From contig CAYFQB010000030.1 of the NCBI GenBank assembly GCA_964345225.1, positions 1 to 25,746 of the forward strand: DNA of 25,746 nucleotides, read 5' to 3'. Positions 1 to 7,054 of the stretch are shown one piece after another (position 1 is the stretch's first letter; each line of letters starts with the position of its first letter). A program made the position numbers and the translations under genes. The DNA comes from CAYFQB01 sp964345225. Its GTDB lineage: Bacteria; Nitrospirota; Thermodesulfovibrionia; Thermodesulfovibrionales; UBA6898. The notes under the pieces are model-generated. The model was not told the DNA's origin, made no database searches, and worked only from the letters and a program-made list of their open reading frames with translations.

Positions 1-81
1 TTTACTATTTGCCTTTATCTATTTACTCTTTGTGGTTTGTATTTTGCGCTATGCTCCATGCACTATGCGCCTTGCGTTATC

Positions 82-158
82 GCCCCCTTAGCTCAGTAGG
101 ATAGAGCACAGGTTTCCTAAACCTGGTGTCGCAGGTTCGACTCCTGCAGGGGGCGCCA
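82..158 (+). tRNA. tRNA-Arg (anticodon CCU)
   Basis: A complete cloverleaf can be read. The acceptor arms 82-88 and 148-154 pair over 7 bp, the T arm has the gttcgac loop, and the anticodon stem caggt/acctg encloses the loop ttcctaa with anticodon CCT, which reads the Arg codon AGG. The 3' CCA is encoded at 156-158. Only 43 bases separate it from the stop of a leftward integrase, the classic arrangement of an island inserted at the 3' end of a tRNA. The gene is intact. The upstream 46-80 stretch is a degenerate run of atgcgc-like words in which I see no clear promoter. Confidence 0.95.
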
Positions 159-180
159 TGTTTTCTCCTTTAATTTCAAT

Positions 181-214
181 GGGTTAGAACTATATGCGAT
201 TTCAGTTCTCACCC
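181..214. other. Imperfect hairpin between tRNA-Arg and integrase
   Basis: Arms 181-191 and 204-214 pair at 10 of 11 positions around a 12-base loop, and the structure spans the integrase stop codon at 202-204. There is no T tract on either side, so it is not a typical intrinsic terminator. It could limit read-through between the converging tRNA and integrase genes or belong to the attachment-site region. Function unproven. Confidence 0.35.
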
Positions 215-1302
215 TTGACACCTCCCAACGTGATAAAATCGTGAAAGTCTCCCTTATACTGTGCTCTCATTTTGTCGAGTATCTCGACTCCATCCCTCAA
301 GCTTTCAGGGTAATGGTGTGAGTATTTCTGCGTAGTAGATATGTCCTTGTGGCCGAGAAGTTTCGATACCTTGTAGATGTCGACTCCCTTCTGTACCAAT
401 CTGGTTGCAAAGGTATGCCGCAAATCGTGAAAACGGAAGCTCTCTATTCCTGCATCTTTCACTGTCCTGATGAAAACACTCTTGAGTTTCCCTGCGTCTA
501 TCCTGTTGCCTGCACTGTTGAAGAACACGTAATCGCTTTTGATATGTCGTATAGTACTTTTCTTCTTAAGCAGATTGAAGACAGTGTTGTTGATCGGGAT
601 CGTCCTTGTGTTCTTAGTCTTCTTCCTCGTTGTGATAATCGTCTTTCTGAAGAGGTCGATGTTCTTCCATTGCAGATTGAGTATTTCTTCCTGGCTCATT
701 CCGGTATTCAGTGCGAGGATAATGATGTCTCTCAATTGTCCGTTGAGCCTGTCGCTGGCAGTCTCTAATAACCTCTTTTCTTCTTCTGGAGTCAGCCACC
801 TGTCTATTGTGCGTGCCTTGAGTTCCTTTAAGCTGACCTTGCTCACAGGGTTGTCTCTTGTCCACTCCCAGTATTTGACTGCAATATTGAATGCATGTGA
901 AAGCAGCCTGAGTTCGTTCCTCACAGAGGCAGGGGATGCGCTTTCTTTCAACCTCCTTGTCTTGTAATCTGTAATAATCCGTGGAGTGATCTGGTTGAGT
1001 TTAAGGCCTGAGAAAGACTGTTGGAGATGTTCAAGTAAATTCATATCTTTGCGATACGTTGAATGTGCCTTGTGGATTGCGCCGTATTCTTCCATATATC
1101 TTTCCATCAACTCATCAAATGTATGCTGACTTCCTGAATCAAACTCAAACCACTTCTCCTCAATGACCTGTGTCCGTACCTTTGAAAATATCTTATTTGC
1201 CAGTTTCCTCTCTGATGTCCCCGTGCTTCTCCTGTAAGGCTTTCCATTCACGGAAAAGGACATCCACCATATTGGTGAATCCTTACGCCTGTATAGTCCC
1301 AT
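202..1302 (-). CDS. int: Tyrosine recombinase (phage/island-type integrase), catalytic Arg I replaced
   Basis: Site-specific tyrosine recombinase of 366 residues, expected to insert the island at the neighbouring tRNA. It has an N-terminal arm-binding-like region (residues 1-55), a SAM-like core-binding domain (about 60-150) and a catalytic domain (about 165-345). The catalytic domain shows a Lys-rich beta hairpin (RKKTKNTR, about 226-233), HDLRH (His292, Arg295), LLGH (His318) and the nucleophile in KYSHH (Tyr327). The first catalytic Arg, normally in TGxRxxE, is Ser203 in TGMSQEE (codon AGC at 694-696). It may therefore be weak or inactive, or belong to a subgroup tolerating this change. 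A GGGAGG ribosome site lies 10-18 bases before the ATG. It is last in a leftward set with the HTH and 38-residue genes. Its codons are more GC-rich than the genes to the right. Confidence 0.9.
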   Translation of the reverse strand: MGLYRRKDSPIWWMSFSVNGKPYRRSTGTSERKLANKIFSKVRTQVIEEKWFEFDSGSQHTFDELMERYMEEYGAIHKAHSTYRKDMNLLEHLQQSFSGLKLNQITPRIITDYKTRRLKESASPASVRNELRLLSHAFNIAVKYWEWTRDNPVSKVSLKELKARTIDRWLTPEEEKRLLETASDRLNGQLRDIIILALNTGMSQEEILNLQWKNIDLFRKTIITTRKKTKNTRTIPINNTVFNLLKKKSTIRHIKSDYVFFNSAGNRIDAGKLKSVFIRTVKDAGIESFRFHDLRHTFATRLVQKGVDIYKVSKLLGHKDISTTQKYSHHYPESLRDGVEILDKMRAQYKGDFHDFITLGGVKGEN

Positions 1303-1385
1303 AATTACTCTATCCTCCCTTCCGGGACTTACAAGGCTTGAAAATACCTGCTCTATTGTAGCACAAGGACAATCTTTTCATACCT

Positions 1386-1679
1386 TCATTTAAAAGCCTG
1401 TTCTTTGGCATTTTTTATGATCTTCTCGATGTGGTCATCGTGGATATTCAGAGATGCACCGGAGCGTTTTTTATTTTCTTTTTTCCTCAATGAACAATTG
1501 ACATCAGCGCTTACTGACTTCTGTTTAATCCATTCCATGATCTCACCTTTTCTGAATTTCAATAGTCTCCTGCTGAGTTTGATGTGCGGTATCTTGTTCT
1601 GAGATGTCCAGGAATAGATTGTGGCCTTGGTCACTCCAAGAATCTCTGAAAGTTCCTCAATGTCTAATAGCCTTTCCAT
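1386..1679 (-). CDS. Excisionase-like helix-turn-helix protein (HTH_17/MerR-type)
   Basis: A 97-residue DNA-binding protein. Residues 1-52 match the helix-turn-helix domain of excisionases and related small regulators: LLDIEELSEILGVTKATIY is followed by a wing with IPHIKLSRRLLKFRKGEI, and EWI closes the domain. The remaining 45 residues are basic and unfamiliar. It lies 83 bases upstream of the integrase on the same strand, so a role as recombination directionality factor or integrase regulator is the natural inference. The ribosome site is weak (aaagaa before the ATG). It could instead be only a transcriptional regulator; the fold is clearer than the role. Confidence 0.8.
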   Translation of the reverse strand: MERLLDIEELSEILGVTKATIYSWTSQNKIPHIKLSRRLLKFRKGEIMEWIKQKSVSADVNCSLRKKENKKRSGASLNIHDDHIEKIIKNAKEQAFK

Positions 1680-1749
1680 TTCTTTAAACTAATTTTCATA
1701 GATTTGTCTTAACTGATTTTTTTAATTTCTTCTGGATATTGCTTTGAGG

Positions 1750-1784
1750 CGGGTGGTCGCCTCTTTAATCCAGGCGACCACCCG
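1750..1784. promoter_or_regulatory. Strong perfect hairpin (13-bp stem)
   Basis: Arms 1750-1762 and 1772-1784 are perfectly complementary over 13 bp, with a 9-base loop. The hairpin starts 9 bases after the stop of the 38-residue gene and about 70 bases before the excisionase-like gene, all leftward. There is no T tract in the leftward direction; rightward it is followed only by ttt. It could be an attenuator or RNA-stability element inside the integration operon, or a weak bidirectional terminator. Confidence 0.55.
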
Positions 1785-1792
1785 TTTCCTGA

Positions 1793-1909
1793 CTATTCAT
1801 CAGGATCATCCTCTTCCTCGATATTGAGAACCTCATCTACGAGTGCCTTGATGTTTTCAAGGGCACTCTCAAGGTCTTCAATACGCTCAAGAAGCTCACG
1901 CTTTGACAT
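1793..1909 (-). CDS. Small acidic helical protein (38 aa), first gene of integration module
   Basis: A 38-residue reading frame starting MSKRELLERIEDLESALENI and ending EEEDDPDE. It has a near-perfect ribosome site, AAAGGAGG at 1918-1925 on the reverse strand, 8 bases before the ATG, which is the main reason to call it real. Leu, Ile and Val fall at heptad-like positions through residues 5-30, suggesting a short coiled coil or amphipathic helix, followed by a very acidic tail. It precedes the excisionase-like and integrase genes on the same strand, with a strong hairpin between. I do not recognise the family. A small accessory or anti-regulator protein for recombination is possible but unproven. 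Confidence 0.65.
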   Translation of the reverse strand: MSKRELLERIEDLESALENIKALVDEVLNIEEEDDPDE

Positions 1910-2058
1910 AGCTAAAACCTCCTTTCTCAATTAGTTTAATTTTTCCCAAAGGGGACTTTATCCCTCATGATTTAGCCTTATCACTTCAGACCTAGTTAAT
2001 TTTGACACGTACTGATAAAATTAACTTTAGAAAGGTTTGCAAAAGTAAAGGCATTTTT

Positions 2059-2661
2059 ATGAGTAATGTTAAGAAAGTATTAGATGAGATAGCATATGTT
2101 GAAGCAGATCCTATTTTCGTCATCTTTCTGTTATATCTGCATAATCTTATAAGTACTAAGATAGTTGATTTTTGCGATAAGGACTGGTTTAGAGAGCATT
2201 CAATGAAGATTAAGGAAAAAATCAAAGAAGAAAAGGGTAAAGAATGGAAATCTGAATGGAGGGTAATTAAAAAAGAATCTTTAGACCCAAGAAGGAAAAT
2301 GAAACTAATTAAAGGTCTTTTTAAAATAGAACCTATTGCACTTCCTAAAAATAGACCCGCTAAAATTTCTCTTTGGTTAGCAATTTCTGATTTGAGGGAT
2401 TATTTCATTTATATTACAGGGAAACCTAATATGCGTTTAATCAAAAAAATACTTGTAAATATTGCTAATCTTAAATGGGGAAAAAATACTTCAATTAAAT
2501 CAGAATGGTCAAAGAAAAAGAAGTGGCTGGAAAATAATTATCATAGTTATCAACCGCCTATTGAAGATGTTATAAAATTTTATGATTATAATAGAAAAAA
2601 AATTATAAATATAATGAAAACAAGTACCCCTTTTTATGATTATATTAATAATGAAAAATAA
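2059..2661 (+). CDS. Hypothetical protein, basic, 200 aa
   Basis: The open frame runs back to a TTG at 2002, but ATG 2059 (MSNVKKVLDEIAYVEADP) is preferred: it begins the compact part of the protein and has a short purine run (aaagtaaagg) upstream. The protein is Lys-rich and mostly helical in appearance, with no signal peptide and no clear membrane span; a hydrophobic stretch at residues 17-28 (PIFVIFLLYLHN) is too short and too flanked by acids to be convincing. Trp residues recur in EWKSEW and KWGKN. I recognise no family. Its TAA lies inside the conserved edge of a long dispersed repeat (from 2654), so the 3' end may have been set by a recombination or insertion event. Low GC fits recent acquisition. 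Confidence 0.55.
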   Translation: MSNVKKVLDEIAYVEADPIFVIFLLYLHNLISTKIVDFCDKDWFREHSMKIKEKIKEEKGKEWKSEWRVIKKESLDPRRKMKLIKGLFKIEPIALPKNRPAKISLWLAISDLRDYFIYITGKPNMRLIKKILVNIANLKWGKNTSIKSEWSKKKKWLENNYHSYQPPIEDVIKFYDYNRKKIINIMKTSTPFYDYINNEK

Positions 2662-2790
2662 ATAATAACTAATTCCCTTAAATACTACGGTTACAGGGGA
2701 AATTTTTTTCAAAAAATGTTAGCTTTTTTCCCATTATGCACTTCTTAACTTCTGCTCCACGGCACTATTGTGTAAGGAAGGAGAAAGAAG
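2654..2790. repeat. Dispersed repeat, copy C (partial)
   Basis: About 105 bases from 2654 match 8520-8625 almost base for base at first (aaaaataaataataactaa, then ttcccttaaatactacg), continuing through a T-rich run, aatgttagctttttt and cttaacttctgc. From 2753 a 28-base word (gctccacggcactattgtgt plus aaggaagg) recurs at 5401-5428 with few changes. It is therefore a short form of the element seen in full at 4972 and 8196. Confidence 0.75.
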
Positions 2791-3270
2791 AGGTAATGAT
2801 TAAAAATTAAAGGCCACACATTTTTTGATCGATTGAGTTTAATGTCTTCATATCGAAGTCAGTATTATCAATTTCTCGCAATAAGGAAATAAGGTAGATG
2901 TTAAAATCTTCCTATAAGTATGATTTCTCAGCCAACCTGAGCTATGCAATATTACAAACAGAAATAAATAACAAAAGTATTATATTTATTATGATGATTT
3001 AAGACCCTACAAGATTAAAAGCTTATTACAAGCAATATTGGATATTTGCAATAATACTTTAACACTTTAGTTTTAATACTAAATATTCCTTTAATTTCAA
3101 ACTAATTTGTAATTGACAGATGTCTGAACATAATAGCAAAATTGACGTATATTATCTTTCTTGAGGGGCGGAAAACAGCGTGTGCTGAGCTTATCGAAGC
3201 ATGGCCTAGCTTCCGAAGAATGAATATTTATAAAACGGTTTTTTGTTCCATTGAACAAATGGGGGTAAAG
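2791..3270. other. Gene-poor stretch with decayed coding remnant
   Basis: No intact gene is supported here. On the reverse strand 2824-2930 translates, with one in-frame stop, to a fragment containing LLREIDNTDFDM, which resembles ILRELDGVDFDM in the decayed frame at 4398-4658; both look like relics of one gene. At 3176-3215 there is a short ctgagcttatcgaag word of the common intergenic palindrome type. An in-frame ATG-less extension of the next gene back to 3142 crosses this word and is not believed. Confidence 0.45.
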
Positions 3271-4284
3271 ATGGAAAGGAAAAATATTTTTTTAGTAACT
3301 GGTCAATTTTTACTTTTTTTATTTTTTCTTATTATTTTGATTGCAGTGCCAGCGGTGTCCTCTTCTGATTGGACAACTAAAGCAGTGGATGACCCAAAGC
3401 AGTTCTCTAACTTTTATTCAAGGGCAATTGCTATTGACAGTAACAGGCATCCCCATATTGCCTATGGAGAAGACTACCTCTACCATGCTTACTATGACGG
3501 CATTATCTGGTGCTATGAAACTGTGGACAGCGCTGGAGGGGTAGGCGAGTATACCTCCATAGCCATAGATTCATTAGATAAGGTTCATATAAGTTATCGT
3601 GATGCTATTAACTATGACCTCAAATATGCGACGAACGCCTCTGGTTCATGGGTGACTGAGACTGTGGACAGTGCTGGATCGGTAGGCGGTTATACCTCCA
3701 TAGCCATAGACTCATTAGACAAGGTGCATATCAGTTATTATGGTGGCGGCCTCAAGTATGCGACGAACGCCTCTGGTTCATGGGTGACTGAGATTGTGGA
3801 CAGTGCTGGATCGGTAGGCGGTTATACCTCCATAGCCATAGACTTATCAGACAAGGTGCATATCAGTTATTTTGATGATACTAATAATGACCTCAAGTAT
3901 GCGACAAATGCACTATTTCCATCTCCAGACATCAAAGCTAATGGCTCAGATGGTCCTGTTACAATAACAACCGCAGATACACTTACTGTGACAGCAGAGT
4001 TCTCTGCCGGAAGTAGCGAGGGAGAAAATGCAGACTGGTGGGTGTTAGCAGATACACCTTTTGGCTGGTATTATTACGATGTAATTGGAAATGTTTGGAT
4101 ATCTGGTATGGTTGTTACATATCAAGGCCCTTTATTTGACTTGAGCCCCTATGAGGTATTAAATACATCTGGCTTACCCACAGGCACTTATACATGTTAT
4201 TTTGGAGTTGATTTGAACATAAACGGTTCAATTGATATGGATCAGATGTATTATGACAGTGTGGAGGTGACTATAACACCTTAA
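3271..4284 (+). CDS. Secreted protein with 44-47-residue tandem repeats
   Basis: A 337-residue exported protein. ATG 3271 is chosen because GGGGGT (3261-3266) precedes it and it opens directly into a signal peptide: Lys/Arg, a long Leu/Ile/Phe core, then VPAVSSSDW near residue 30. Residues about 40-215 are beta-propeller-like repeats with the core YTSIAIDSLDKVHISY and LKYATNASGSW; three clear copies follow a more diverged one. The C-terminal part (from about 218) is a separate beta domain containing ITTADTLTVTAEF, NADWWVLADTP and LPTGTYTCYFGVD, a module I associate with secreted proteins of anaerobic sediment bacteria. There is no sortase or obvious anchoring signal. It is a single gene closed by a strong terminator at 4323. 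Surface or secreted binding is the likely role; the substrate is unknown. Confidence 0.75.
   Translation: MERKNIFLVTGQFLLFLFFLIILIAVPAVSSSDWTTKAVDDPKQFSNFYSRAIAIDSNRHPHIAYGEDYLYHAYYDGIIWCYETVDSAGGVGEYTSIAIDSLDKVHISYRDAINYDLKYATNASGSWVTETVDSAGSVGGYTSIAIDSLDKVHISYYGGGLKYATNASGSWVTEIVDSAGSVGGYTSIAIDLSDKVHISYFDDTNNDLKYATNALFPSPDIKANGSDGPVTITTADTLTVTAEFSAGSSEGENADWWVLADTPFGWYYYDVIGNVWISGMVVTYQGPLFDLSPYEVLNTSGLPTGTYTCYFGVDLNINGSIDMDQMYYDSVEVTITP
3523..3912 (+). repeat. In-gene tandem repeats, 141, 132 and 117 bases
   Basis: The units begin at 3523, 3664 and 3796, each opening with codons for VDSAG. Units 2 and 3 are nearly identical in DNA over about 75 bases, differing mainly where tcattaga becomes ttatcaga, and the segment gcgacgaacgcctctggttc closes units 1 and 2. 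Such DNA identity points to recent duplication and possible copy-number variation. Confidence 0.9.
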
Positions 4285-4322
4285 ATTAACACCAGTATGA
4301 ACATGGGAAATATTTAGTGAAG

Positions 4323-4350
4323 AAGGGCTTGATATATCCAAGCCCTTTTT
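4323..4350 (+). terminator. Intrinsic terminator of the secreted repeat protein gene
   Basis: A 9-bp perfect stem (4323-4331 with 4339-4347), a 7-base loop, and a run of five T at 4346-4350 followed by more AT. It lies 39 bases after the stop at 4284 in the right orientation. Confidence 0.9.
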
Positions 4351-4397
4351 ATTTCTAATTATCACACTTTCTTTCGGTAATCAATAATTTTATAAAT

Positions 4398-4658
4398 TTA
4401 AAAAGTTAACTCTTTGCAGGTGTTATCGTTAAACCAGTTTCGAGTTTCAACTCTGCATATCTGGAGCATCAAAATCCATAATTCTACACGAAACAAACAT
4501 TTTATAATTTTTGAATACATATCGAAGTCAACACCATCCAATTCTCTCAAGATAAAAATTGGTCGGATATTAACTCCTTCCTGTAACACGTACTTGAAAC
4601 TGCCTAAAAATAGTGTATAGTTAAGTCCGTAATCGTTAATCTCACCATTAAACGTCAT
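4398..4658 (-). pseudogene. Decayed coding fragment of unknown family
   Basis: An 86-codon open frame without a ribosome site. I treat it as a relic because two parts recur elsewhere in damaged form. ILRELDGVDFDM resembles LLREIDNTDFDM encoded on the reverse strand near 2850, in a frame broken by a stop. The part encoding ELWILML with NDNTC recurs at 4814-4895, again broken by a stop. The protein family is not recognised. It may come from a former mobile or accessory gene duplicated across this stretch; it could also be chance similarity within a non-coding repeat. Confidence 0.3.
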
Positions 4659-4735
4659 TCTCCGGCTTGACCGGAGAATCCAGAAGTTTTATTAAGAAAA
4701 ATACCCTGGATTGCCCGATCAAGTCGGGCAATGAC
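4655..4735. repeat. REP-like palindromic element
   Basis: Two hairpins in mirror arrangement: cattctccggcttgaccgga at 4656-4675 runs into ctccggtcaag-type complementarity, and cgatcaagtcgggcaatgac lies at 4716-4735. The ends cattctccgg and gggcaatgac are near inverted copies of each other. It sits between decayed sequences and is GC-rich compared with its surroundings. It resembles the palindromic extragenic or MITE-like elements common in Desulfobacterota and Nitrospirota genomes. Confidence 0.65.
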
Positions 4736-4813
4736 TATCGGTAACGAGACCACACTTAATCTACATTAGATCACGTAGTCCGCACTTTTAGAGTCGACTG
4801 TTTTTCAACAGTA

Positions 4814-4895
4814 GCAGGTGGAGTCGTTAAGCCCGATCCACATTTCAACGTTGCATATCTAGAGCATCAAAATCCATAATTCTACACGCAGTCCG
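4814..4895. repeat. Direct repeat of 4418-4500
   Basis: The two segments share gcaggtg, tcgttaa and a nearly exact 38-base run (gcatatctRgagcatcaaaa, then tccataattctacacg), in the same orientation 396 bases apart. Both lie in a gene-free interval of about 1.3 kb (4285-5631) made up of repeats and relics. Confidence 0.7.
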
Positions 4896-4971
4896 TAATT
4901 ATGCAGCTTTTAAAAACTGTTGACTTGCAGATGAAGTGTGTACCCTTAGCTTTGTATAGTCGCTCTGCCCT

Positions 4972-5428
4972 GTTAGTCCTGAGGAGTTCGACTGAGGCCT
5001 TCGACAGTGAGCTCAGGCCGAACTGCTCAGTCGAGGTCTCGAAGGGTTACTGCTTACTCCTTACTTTTTAATATGCTCTGCTCTGGCATATTTTTGGTTA
5101 TCATTTTTTACTATAAAATTTTACATGTAAAATTTTACATGTAAAAACTATGTAGCACTTTTTTGCCTTTTTCCGTTTTATTTTCAATACTTTAATAACA
5201 AATTTTGTCTCATTGTTTAATAAAAAATTCATATATTTATTTCATCTTCCGTTGTCTCAAATGCAATAAAATCCATAATAAATTCCTAATAATTCCCATA
5301 ATATTTTTAAAATAAATATCTGTTTTCTTAACTTCTAAGTTCTACGCTAAACTTTCATAAAAAATATTAACTTTCATTCCTTCTGAAATTCTGTTATTCA
5401 GCTCCATGGCACTATTGTGTGAGGAAGG
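4972..5428. repeat. Dispersed repeat, copy A
   Basis: From tagtcctgaggagttcgact at 4974 to about 5340 it aligns with copy B (8197-8615) at high identity, with indels mainly near 5000. Notable parts are an imperfect hairpin around cgactgag/ctcagtcg (4989-5033), a hairpin aatatgc/gcatatt (5070-5092) running into a T run, and two abutting perfect 14-bp palindromes ttttacatgtaaaa at 5119-5132 and 5133-5146. After an unrelated 60-base piece the module gctccatggcactattgtgt (5401) returns, as in copy C. No open frame is conserved between copies. Confidence 0.8.
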
Positions 5429-5631
5429 GGGGAGAATGAATGAGACAAAAAAATGATTGTACGAATAAAAAAGTACTATTCAATAACCAATGAGGAATAG
5501 CAAAATTATCGATAACACCTGCAAGCATCAATCTTAAAAATTCAATTTCTTTCTGTAAAAACTAATCTAAGATTTACTATAATGATGTAGATTATGCTTG
5601 CTAATCATTATTGATAATATGGGGATCAAAA

Positions 5632-6120
5632 ATGCCTAATGCTTCACCCGGATACACAAAAAACTACATTAGAAGAGCGTTAAGAGAGATTATTGATCCA
5701 CAACCCAACAAAAAAGAAATATCCAGTATTTGGGATTTTTTTGATTCGAAGTGTGCATATTGCGGCACTAAATTAGACAAAGGAAAAAAACAGGCTCATA
5801 TCGATCACTTAGTATCTGCTTCCTCAGGTGGAACAAACCATGTTTCAAATCGAGTTCTTTCATGTGCGACTTGTAACGAAAAAGAAAAGAGAGATTTGGA
5901 TTGGAAAGAATTTCTTAGAAAAAAAACTACTAATAAATCCGAGTTTCAGTCTAGGGAAAATAAAATTATTAAATGGCAAAAGCAGAATTACTTTCAAAAC
6001 TCTTTAGTCGATAAAAACATTTTAAATAAAATAAAAAGAATGGCTGATGAAGTAGAGAAGCTTTTTGAGTCTAAGGTTGATAAAGTCAGAAAAATAAAAC
6101 AAAAGAACAAAAAAATCTAA
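5632..6120 (+). CDS. HNH endonuclease
   Basis: A 162-residue predicted HNH nuclease. ATG 5632 is chosen over the TTG at 5611 because GGGGA (5621-5625) lies at good spacing, and a consensus -10 box TATAAT sits at 5578-5583. The HNH core is complete: CAYC (Cys41, Cys44), HIDH (Asp58, His59), Asn73 and CATCN (Cys78, Cys81, Asn82), so both the zinc-holding Cys pairs and the metal-binding residues are present. The C-terminal half is Lys-rich, helical and of unknown role. It is a single gene flanked by repeat copy A and a transposase-like relic. Stand-alone HNH proteins act as homing, phage or restriction nucleases; the context does not decide between these. Confidence 0.8.
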   Translation: MPNASPGYTKNYIRRALREIIDPQPNKKEISSIWDFFDSKCAYCGTKLDKGKKQAHIDHLVSASSGGTNHVSNRVLSCATCNEKEKRDLDWKEFLRKKTTNKSEFQSRENKIIKWQKQNYFQNSLVDKNILNKIKRMADEVEKLFESKVDKVRKIKQKNKKI

Positions 6121-6121
6121 T

Positions 6122-6283
6122 AACGTTGAGAAAGTCAATAACGCCATGATCTCTGATGCACAACCTGTAGCACATTAAAAAGCTAATTTGTCGATTGCAA
6201 ATCTCAAACAGATAAAACTCAAAAAGGGTCTTGCGATTGAGCATTCAAGAGCATCTTTTTGTTTAGAGTCTATTTTTTTAGTA
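6122..6283 (+). pseudogene. Possible transposase C-terminal relic
   Basis: Immediately after the HNH stop, one frame reads AMISDAQPVAH, a stop, then IANLKQIKLKKGLAIEHSRA and a second stop. IEHSR after a Lys-rich LK..I segment resembles the C-terminal IEHSRHRS motif of IS982-type transposases as I remember them. The stop and the short length mean it is at best a broken remnant. The match is short, so the assignment is weak. Confidence 0.25.
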
Positions 6284-6302
6284 TAAATAAGGCTCAAGTT
6301 TT

Positions 6303-6923
6303 TTACCCAATACGAGCATTTGTTGTGTATTCTTTTGTTTTGCCCTCATTGCAATTCTGACATGTCTTTCTAACTCTAAGGTCATTCCAATCTAAGACGA
6401 TATGTTCATATATTGCACCCTCTTTCCCACAGTCGTTACATACAGTTTGGTAGGTGAGCTTCTTTGACTTTATTTTCTTTGTTATTAATCTTGTGATTAG
6501 ACTTCTTCCATAAAAATAGAAGAATAATGGAAGGATGATAGAAAGTACACCGAAAATCCATAGAATATAATCTTGTAAGTATTCATCATAATAAGATAAG
6601 GGTTCAATGTCGTAATATGATGATATACCAAGAAAAAGAAAGCCCCCTGCCAGAAAGGTAAATAGATAAAGCAAGAATGTATCAAAATGAGGAGTGCGAA
6701 CTTGAATATGCTGGTTAACCGGGTTGAAATAAATGAATCGATGGTGTACTGATTGCAGAAGAAACAGTGAAAATACAATACAAACGGAAATTAAAATATA
6801 GCTATTGATAATCTTCTGACTAATAAGAAGAAAATTTAGCCCAAGAATAGATGTTTGCAATGTTATTGAAAGCCATTTGCTTTCTCTCAATTGTTCAATA
6901 CTATCGGGCAGATTAATTTTCAT
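6303..6923 (-). CDS. Membrane protein with C-terminal zinc ribbon
   Basis: A 206-residue protein with four hydrophobic spans at about residues 17-35, 40-57, 82-101 and 119-137, followed by a basic linker (TKKIKSKK) and a cytoplasmic-looking zinc ribbon with CNDC (162-165) and CQNC (188-191). The order suggests two membrane hairpins carrying a small metal-binding domain that could bind nucleic acid or protein. I do not recognise a named family. It converges with the HNH gene 180 bases away, so the two are not an operon. The ATG at 6923 has no strong ribosome site. Confidence 0.7.
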   Translation of the reverse strand: MKINLPDSIEQLRESKWLSITLQTSILGLNFLLISQKIINSYILISVCIVFSLFLLQSVHHRFIYFNPVNQHIQVRTPHFDTFLLYLFTFLAGGFLFLGISSYYDIEPLSYYDEYLQDYILWIFGVLSIILPLFFYFYGRSLITRLITKKIKSKKLTYQTVCNDCGKEGAIYEHIVLDWNDLRVRKTCQNCNEGKTKEYTTNARIG

Positions 6924-7054
6924 AAATTTATTTTTGTTCTAACTGATTGACAGAGAATCCTTATTTTTTTATCAAATGGTAATTAAATAAATCTATCACC
7001 CAAAGCAAACAGGCAGTAATTAATGCCGACATCTTTTCTTCCGACATACAGCTG

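Noticed and set aside
349..967. Forward open frames of about 140 codons
   Set aside because: They lie antisense to the integrase, whose motifs are clear; no ribosome sites or known motifs.
3142..3270. N-terminal extension of the secreted repeat protein
   Set aside because: It has no ribosome site, crosses a repeat-like word and would bury the signal peptide; ATG 3271 has GGGGGT.
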